This document shows, one piece after another, positions 57,736 to 64,000 of a DNA stretch of 64,000 bases. The stretch spans positions 17,654,089-17,718,088 of the forward strand of contig JAJEKV010000005.1 in NCBI GenBank assembly GCA_021234155.1, read 5' to 3'. A program made the position numbers and the translations under genes. The stretch comes from Isoetes taiwanensis (taxonomy: Eukaryota; Streptophyta; Lycopodiopsida; Isoetales; Isoetaceae). The notes under the pieces were generated by a model. It saw nothing but the letters and a program-made list of their open reading frames with translations, did not search any database and had not been told where the DNA came from. The stretch's first letter is position 1, and each line of letters begins with the position of its first letter.

Positions 57736-58307
57736 CTTATGGGGATTTTCATAAGCCACATAGGGAATGGTCAAAGCATTGGTGGTGCACATCGAAATGG
57801 TAGTATCAAGTACTTTGTTGGAAACATTAACTTTAAGGTGCTAATCATTGTTCTTGTTCTAGGATGGACAAGGCCGAGCTTATGGTTTTCGATACCAAAA
57901 TGTTCAAATGCTAAATGTCACAAATCCAATCCTCATTGATCAATATTATTGCGACTCTGCAACACCTTGCCAAAATCAGGCAAGCTCAAATCTAATTGTC
58001 TAGATATATTTCAAAATATAAGAAAAACTTAACACTGTTATTATATTTTGGGATGTTGAATTTACAGACTTCGGCAGTTCAAGTGATGGGAGTGCTATAT
58101 AGGAATATCACGGGTACATCATCGAGTCATGTGGCAGTGCGTTTTGCATGTAGTGATAGCGTACCATGTGAACATATTGTTCTAGAAGATGTTAGTCTTA
58201 CACATAAATCTGGATGTGATGCGCTTTCATTTTGTGAAAGTGCTACTGGGTTTAGCTTAGGTGATATAGTACCTCAAAGTTGTCTGACTAAACTCGGAAA
58301 AATATGA
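57736..58307 (+). pseudogene. Polygalacturonase (GH28) 3' fragment
   Basis: Three pieces. At 57739-57836, GIFISHIGNGQSIGGAHRNG resembles the GISIGSLG region after the active-site His, which is not visible here (Met precedes the GI). At 57863-57979, DGQGRAYGFRYQNVQMLNVT leads to PILIDQYYCDSATPCQNQ. At 58068-58307, TSAVQVMGVLYRNITGTSSS is followed by VRFACSDSVPCEHIVLEDVS and ends at TGA 58305. The second intron uses a GC donor (CAG|GCAAGC) and an AG acceptor. These are the C-terminal beta-helix coils of a pectin-degrading polygalacturonase. The catalytic exons (NTD, DD, HG) are missing and the first piece is damaged, so a pseudogene is likely. Confidence 0.8.
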
Positions 58308-59122
58308 TCACAATTTGAGACACATGTAATATATCTAATTCACCTCTCTATGAGGATCGGATATTTTGTAGATGCTACAATCAGCAAACATGGTATATAT
58401 TAACAGCATGAATCAGTTTGTCCTTATTATAAAATTAATATGTCTTCGCATTTGAATATGTTTATCAGGTTCTCAAAAGAGACTGAACAACTAAAAGTTG
58501 TTAATTGAACACATTCGACAACCAGGAAATAGCATGACAGAACAATCAAGCATGTCCTCAACTTAAGTAACTTGCAAATCATTCATCGAAGGCCGCACAT
58601 CTTTTGTAGGAAGAGTCTTTGAAACAAAGCACTTTCGATTCAAATTTTCCAAGAATAAAAACTGAAACATTTCCACTACCAATTTGCAGCCTTATAATTA
58701 AACATTAGGAAATGCAAATCAACAAATTTCAATAGATGCATGAAACCTTGAACCATCATTAAGCTCTCTGATTTTGGCAATGCCCATATCCTTGCCATAC
58801 AGGTTGTAAACGTGTTAGAATAACTGCTCTAATGTTTTGGAATCCCAACACATTATACACGACTTCTACTTGATGGTTGCTCATGCTTGTGTTATTTTTG
58901 GTCGCTGGTTATGACTTCGCTGCAATGCCTCTGACTTTTATGGTATAGCTGGATTGAATGCCTTTGCATTCACATTGATCTGCCTAGAAAGACATGCTGC
59001 CACTTTTGCAGGGAAGGATGTATTTTGCCCCACTAGTGTTCTTGGTGGAGCTGCTTATGAAGAAAAGTGTTATTAGCCAAGTCATTGGAGCTAACTTATT
59101 ACACTGGTGGTAATTTGAACAT
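58308..59122. other. Intergenic DNA, no gene seen
   Basis: No supported gene or repeat. Confidence 0.5.
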
Positions 59123-59214
59123 ACATATATGGGTAACAATGTTACTGCAATATAATCCAGTTCAGCAGACATATATGGGTAACAATGTTACTGCAGTATA
59201 ATCCAGTTCAGCAT
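59123..59214. repeat. 46 bp tandem duplication
   Basis: Two units starting ACATATATGGGTAACAATGT at 59123 and 59169, identical except for one base. Confidence 0.96.
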
Positions 59215-59392
59215 CTTCTAGTCGCTACCTCGCAGTGTACACTAGGAGTGCATCTGCTGTTGGCTGGATCTTTTTAGTGTACCTTAGAAGCATTGCCTCC
59301 ACTGATTGTCCAGGAACATGCAAATCCCTAGTGTATTACATTGCTTGAAACAGAAACGATGACATTTTCAATTACAGTATGCCTTATCTTAC

Positions 59393-59940
59393 CGAAGATA
59401 TGGTTCCAATTCTTGCCATTCCCACTTCGGTTTTCTTGGAACAATGCAGCAAAACGTGCAGCAGGTTTCTTTGGCAAAGAAGAGATGCTATATGGCCGTA
59501 TCCAGGACTCAGACCCTAATTTCTCAATTAGTGCCTCTCCCTGTAGCCAGTCAATGTTACAATTCAGTCCTGAAGGTAATTTTTGTTGCCATGTGTCAAT
59601 AAAATCTTTTACCCTCCACTTTGATGCCCCAAGAAGTAATTGTCTTGTGAATTGCAGACAAACTTGCTTCTCATCAAGAGCCCATATGTTAATCTCTGAA
59701 GAATCAGCCAGGTGTCCATATGTTGTTAAACAATGTCTTACTAAGTTAGGTAAACAGCCATCACCTTCCATGACATACACAACCTCATCAATCGGAATCC
59801 TATCAAGAGGCCACTCATGTTGCACATAGTTTGAAATCATCATTTCAAGCAAAGACTGCATCAACTTAGGGTCTAAGATACGCCAGTACCCATTGATCTC
59901 AACTGCAGCGCAATCCATTCCACTCAAGTTGCACGGTTAG
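59393..59940 (-). pseudogene. DCC1: Sister chromatid cohesion protein DCC1-like, C-terminal part
   Basis: A minus-strand frame of about 180 residues reading CAAVEINGYWRILDPKLMQS, LLEMMISNYVQHEWPLDRIP, EGDGCLPNLVRHCLTTYGHL, KVRLLLGASKWRVKDF-like, then FIDTWQQKLPSGLNCNIDWL, QGEALIEKLGSESWIRPYSI and SLPKKPAARFAALFQE. This matches the C-terminal winged-helix half of DCC1, a subunit of the CTF18 replication factor C complex that supports cohesion. A possible donor (TTCG|GTAAGA) lies at 59393-59392. Upstream DCC1 exons would have to lie beyond 59940, but that side holds EndoU exons instead, so the gene is 5' truncated here, or its remaining exons are very distant. The body of this exon shows no internal stop. 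Confidence 0.7.
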
Positions 59941-60305
59941 GAGTTGGGAATTAGAGTCAGGCTACAGTAGATGATAAGGCCATAATAAGTCCTTCTTTTT
60001 GCTTTAACTATAGTGCAGACAATGCACATAGCAGCTAAATTGGGGCGTCATGTAGGTACCAAATTCCATGCTAAGGATATCTAAACTGCTAGTTGTGCCA
60101 TATGTAGGCATCACCAACATATTTATTTACTGAAGGATGCAATGCAGCGCAGATGTTACTAGTTTGTTTTGGTTTGATGCTTAAAATGTTCAAAGTTTTT
60201 TGTTTAATTTCCGTTGTACTGTGCATTTTAGGTTGCATACGATGGTTTCTGAAAACTGGACAGAAAAATAAGAAGCCAAAAAATGTGAAAGAGATCACAG
60301 CTTAC

Positions 60306-61564
60306 CAAGTCACCATAGCGAGATCTGGGAAGGATATAGCCTTGATAATCAACTACTCCTTTAGGCTCCTCAATGTAGAACTATAAAATTTATTAAAACA
60401 TATTGTTTAGCATGCAAGCACTGAATGCTCATTGGTTTACATTCCCTAAGCTCAAATGCTTAAACACATAAGAGTGGGTAGGAATAAGGAATATCATCAT
60501 ACTAACCAGTGTACGTAAGATTTTAACTAAAACAGATTTAGTCCTATACATAAAAAGGGACAATGTAAAAAGAGATTTTAAGGCGCAGATTTTTTGTCTC
60601 TTGAAATCACCCGCCTAATGGTTGCATTGCTTAATCTGTAGAACTCTATTCAATTCTGTAGTTAAAAGGTAAGAAATCAATAGTTACCTGTATCCAGATA
60701 TGGAATCCAGACACTTCTTCCTGGTTTTTCAGTTCTCCAACAAAGACATGTTCAAATGCTGATGAGGAATTGCGTGTGCCACCTCGTGCGTGAAGATCAA
60801 ACCAAAGGGACTGCAGCATACGCTTGAACTCCTCAAAGTCTTCAGACACAATGCGTTTCATTACAAGGTATCTATGTAAATACTGAATTGGTGCTGTCCG
60901 ACTTATCTCTTCAATAAATGCCAACTATTCTTGAATCTCTACAGCTATAGATGTCTCACAAACTCCCTCCTCTGCAGTGTAGTTATCTAGGAGGGCATAG
61001 AAACGTGCGTAGGTTGGTTTTTTTAAAACATTTTTGTCCACAAAACTGAAAAGTGAGTTTTGTGCCATATCGTCCTTGTGATAAACTTTCTTTCCCTCGC
61101 CACAATCAATAGCATACTCTTTACCAGGAGTCAAACGGTTCAGATCTAGATCCCATAGACGTTGGCAAGCCTTAGAGATATCACTAAGCTCTTCCCCTGT
61201 TGGTTCTGTATCAACACTAGATGAAATAGGTTCTGCAAACTGCTGTTCATGAGCACTATACTTAAACTGTTCCTTTTGCGCCTTGGTCATCTAAGCTAGC
61301 ACAAAAGAACTAGTTAAAACATGCCAATTTGAAGCTGGTTTTGACATGTGAAAGAGACATAGACATACTTTATACTTTGATGTGTGCCCCTGGCTTTGAT
61401 ATCCTTGCCCATCTTCTTTTCCAGAGTTATAATTTTGTGAATGGCGCCCCTGCCTTTGCCATTTCTGTTTTTCTTCCCCTTCTTCATTCCAAGAAGTCTC
61501 AAAATTCTTGCCCCAGTTAGACCTATTGTCTTCATCACAATCATAGAAATCAAAATCTATAGAA
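60306..61564 (-). pseudogene. EndoU (XendoU-type) endoribonuclease with in-frame stop, 3' incomplete
   Basis: Three minus-strand exons can be joined: 61564-61369 (acidic, Gln/Gly-rich N-terminal tail), 61290-60688 and 60380-60306, all GT-AG. EndoU cleaves RNA at uridylates. The large exon has ELSDISKACQRLWDLDLNRL, SFVDKNVLKKPTYARFYALL, DNYTAEEGVCET, then an in-frame TAG at 60927-60925, then LAFIEEISRTAPIQYLHRYL and SAFEHVFVGELKNQ and GFHIWIQ, which hold the two catalytic His positions. The next exon gives FYIEEPKGVVDYQGYILP with the catalytic Lys region. The last part of the domain (the SSSFIGVSPEFE-type strand region) was not found before the DCC1-like exon. The single TAG sits where a Gln or similar is expected. 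It is either a pseudogene or a null allele. Confidence 0.8.
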
Positions 61565-63317
61565 CTTTAAACAAATAACATGCATTCAAGTGCATGCCTC
61601 TCCATATCCAAACACAAGCATCATATTACCATATACAAAAACACAGATAAATCTACATTCTTACATGGGGCTGCTGATGAGGGAGATTTCCACTTCCAGC
61701 ACTCACAACCTGAGAATAGAGCCGAAACATGCCAAAATGGAAAACCAAAGTTAACAAACAAATTTGAGAAGCTCAAAGAGGACACGAATTTCTACCTCGG
61801 ATCCCTAAGACCATGCAATTTTTTGTCAAGGCAAAAAATGTGTGCCAATATCAGCTGGCGACCATGTTTTTGACCATACTAATCTGCAACAGTCACCTCC
61901 TCTTGGAGTGCTTACATCTTTCACGAATCAATCACTTCAATCACTTCAAAGGCTGCGAGCGAATACGGAATGACGTCCTTCTCCTTCTCAAATCCAATCC
62001 AGAAAATAACAGCACAACAGATCCAATAAAGAACCCTATGACCATAGCAACTTACCCGAAATCCGTCCCTGGAGCAAACATCAGTGGACGACAGGCTTGG
62101 AGCCTGAGAGATCTGCGGACCACATCCCCACCCTCTGCCAAGCTCGTGTGGAATCTAAGCCGTCTAAGTGTATTGAGGGGTCCCTCAAATCCCAAAAGTC
62201 CACAGCCGTCGACAAGGGATATGCTATAACATTCTTCAATCGCGGCCCTCTATGCGTCTTGCCCCATACTCCCCAGGGGTTGCCCTACGGGCAACCCAAA
62301 AAAGAAAAGAAAGAGAGCTAAGCAATAGACAATTTTTTTATTAATCCCAAAACATTAAACTTTACATCACACTCCTGCCAATAACCAACCCTAATGCCAT
62401 CTATGAAGTAATGAAAGTCGAATGCAATATCCTCTCTCCATCAACACTTAGTTCTGACAATGGCCATTCGACTTCCGTGGTTGATGTATAAATGACTTCC
62501 TCCCCTCGCCATGCTTGAATTTTTAGCACATCTGAGTGTCTCTTATGGTCTTCAAAAGACTCCCAATAAGATGTACAACCTCTATTTTTTTGTATACTAC
62601 ATTCTAGCTGACAATTTATGCATAAATATTGTTTTGGAAGAACATATCTTGAGATTAAAAGGGGCGAGTAATTTGTTGAGTTGCAACTTTTCCTTCCTTT
62701 TTTTTGTGTGTTGTGTGTTTTCTAACTTGAAGATTTGGCCTTTCCATATTGGTCACTGTGTTTTTCTGTTCCATTATCATTTAAAGTGTTCCCTAAAGTG
62801 TGTATGGGACAGTGCATCGGAGTTACATTGAAAAAAAGTGTGTAATTCTGCTGGTTCTATTCTATTGTTTGGCAGTGTGCACATGCAATGCAAACTTTAT
62901 ACAGTTGTCTTAATTGTCTGCCAATCATCACATTCTTGAATGTATTAAGGTTCAAAATGCATTCTCAAGTGTACTTTTGAGCGTTAGGCTGTAGATTACT
63001 GGATTTTAGAAGTGCATGGAACATTACTGTACGTAAGTGGATAAAGTATTCCCAGGAGCTGCATAGAGGTATAAACGAGTGTGAATTGTACCATAGTTGT
63101 GCTTTGCGCATACATAAGATACATGTACATGCGTACAAACTGATTATTAGATGCACAATTGTTTTAGAAATGGTACAATCCATGCCGTGCTGGGACACAT
63201 AAAGCACATGCATGTACAAATTGATTATTAGTTGCACAATTTTTGCAATCATCCTGCTGTGGACTTGTTGAGGTGCAATCATCCTGCTGTGGACTAATAG
63301 TAGTCTGCTTGTTGCAG
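61565..63317. other. EndoU upstream region, no clear gene
   Basis: A further minus-strand exon-like stretch lies at about 61712-61668 (VSAGSGNLPHQQPH before a GTAAG donor), but its phase does not fit the next exon cleanly. From 62300 on there is only AT-rich sequence. Two near-direct repeats lie near 63132/63215 (GTACAAAYTGATTATTAG) and 63246/63273 (GCAATCATCCTGCTGTGGAC). Confidence 0.4.
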
Positions 63318-63967
63318 TTACGGAATGAGCTCGAGCAACTGAAGTTGCCAATGCCATTGAAGCATGCAAAGGTGATGATTATGTTTATCAATTTATTTGT
63401 TTATTTTTACTTATGGTCTAAATGTATTGTGCATAGTGCAGTCGAACCTCCTGCCCCAATCGCATGTGCAGAAGAGAAGAAGGTGGTCAATGCTACAGCT
63501 GAGGATGACTTGTCTTCACCTTCTACTTTCTCTATAGGTGCTTCGCCACAGAAGGAGAAGTCGGGTTCAAAAAATAGAACTCCCCTTTCCATTGATGATG
63601 AGCTTGCAGAACTGCAAGTAATGAAAGAAAGTGAGGCCACTATTCCTTAGATGAGACAAGGGGGAGTGAAAAACCTCAAGCAAAAAAAAGGAAGTCCTCA
63701 GTGACATCATCAGATGGAACTCCGCCCAAAAAGCAATGGTGAGGCTAAGCTTTTTGCTCATGTATGAGCTGCTGTTAGGTCATCAGTACTAAAAATCCTT
63801 CTCTACAGCATATCCTTTGCTAGGTTTGCTAGTTTGCTTGGAGCATGTCCCACTCCCTTTAGAGATACTTTGCCTAGGCCTTCCTTAAAGATACATAAAG
63901 CAGATGTGGAAGACCTGCTCCAAGAAGATAGCAAAATCAGCAGCAGAGCTATAAATTTGTATGCAAG
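63318..63967 (+). CDS. 3'-incomplete gene, unrecognised; possible start of Ulp1/C48 peptidase domain
   Basis: Exon-like pieces on the plus strand: 63318-63371 (LRNELEQLKLPMPLKHAK, AG|TTA to AAG|GTG), 63442-63650 (ACAEEKKVVNATAEDDLSSP, GSKNRTPLSIDDELAELQVM), a basic Ser-rich piece at 63650-63728 (KPQAKKRKSSVTSSDGTPP) in a shifted frame, and about 63811-63967 (SFARFASLLGACPTPFRDTL, KADVEDLLQEDSKISSRAIN) ending at a GTAATT donor. The basic run could be a nuclear localisation signal. The last exon's DVEDLLQEDSKISSRAINLY pattern resembles the opening of Ulp1/SENP-type peptidase domains, but the catalytic residues would be outside the window. A possible frameshift near 63650 leaves open whether it is functional. 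Confidence 0.4.
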
Positions 63968-64000
63968 GTAATTTTGTTTGCTTGCTATTACACATTTGAA

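Noticed and set aside
59341-59829. Long plus-strand frame opposite the DCC1-like exon
   Set aside because: Shadow of the minus-strand coding sequence, which has clear family similarity.

Overview
The window looks like nuclear DNA of a land plant. The evidence is plant-type genes split by GT-AG introns, a cytosolic tyrosyl-tRNA synthetase, a HAL3-type flavoprotein and a GH28 polygalacturonase, set among degenerate Ty3/gypsy and Ty1/copia elements. The transposon load and long gene-poor spacers would suit a fern, lycophyte, moss or other large plant genome. The sequence alone does not fix the lineage. Only two genes look intact: HAL3 (41.4-42.1 kb, +) and cytosolic TyrRS (55.1-57.0 kb, -). Most of the rest is transposon or gene debris.

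Layout. 1-6.8 kb: decayed gypsy family A, copy 1, with pol, spacer, a long accessory ORF and the 3' LTR, inserted inside the gag of gypsy family B. 6.8-12.4 kb: family B (gag, protease, linker, RT/RNase H/integrase, probable 3' LTR). 12.4-16.8 kb: gene-free, with a tRNA-Gln pseudogene and an (AATAG)n tract. 16.8-20.1 kb: family A copy 2, pol plus the start of the accessory ORF. 20.45-22.35 kb: DDE-like transposase remnant. 23.3-30.0 kb: two related LTR/leader segments (family C), the second followed by gag, with tandem hairpins, tandem repeats and a reverse-strand ORF remnant between them. 32.1-37.2 kb: copia element next to a TAA-flanked MITE, with part of that MITE repeated on the far side. 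38.9-42.1 kb: HAL3. 43.4 kb: broken FabG-like exon cut by the LTR of family A copy 3, whose accessory ORF runs to 46.4 kb on the minus strand. 46.4-50.8 kb: candidate DNA element with a zinc-finger/FCP1-like ORF, a converging acidic ORF and repeated AGTGCTTA motifs. 51.2-52.3 kb: second transposase copy and a gypsy integrase tail, minus strand. 54.3 kb: long foldback. 55.1-57.0 kb: TyrRS. 57.7-58.3 kb: polygalacturonase 3' fragment. 59.4-61.6 kb: DCC1-like 3' fragment and an EndoU gene with an in-frame stop. 63.3-64 kb: start of an unrecognised gene running off the window.

The most unusual material is (i) the family A accessory ORF, seen in three copies and carrying a long predicted coiled coil; (ii) two fragments of a DDE-like transposase; and (iii) the composite unit at 46.4-50.8 kb. 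The unrelated host genes do not form an operon or pathway. Nesting order (A in B, A in FabG, a transposase at the end of A copy 2, a candidate element at the end of A copy 3) gives a partial insertion history.
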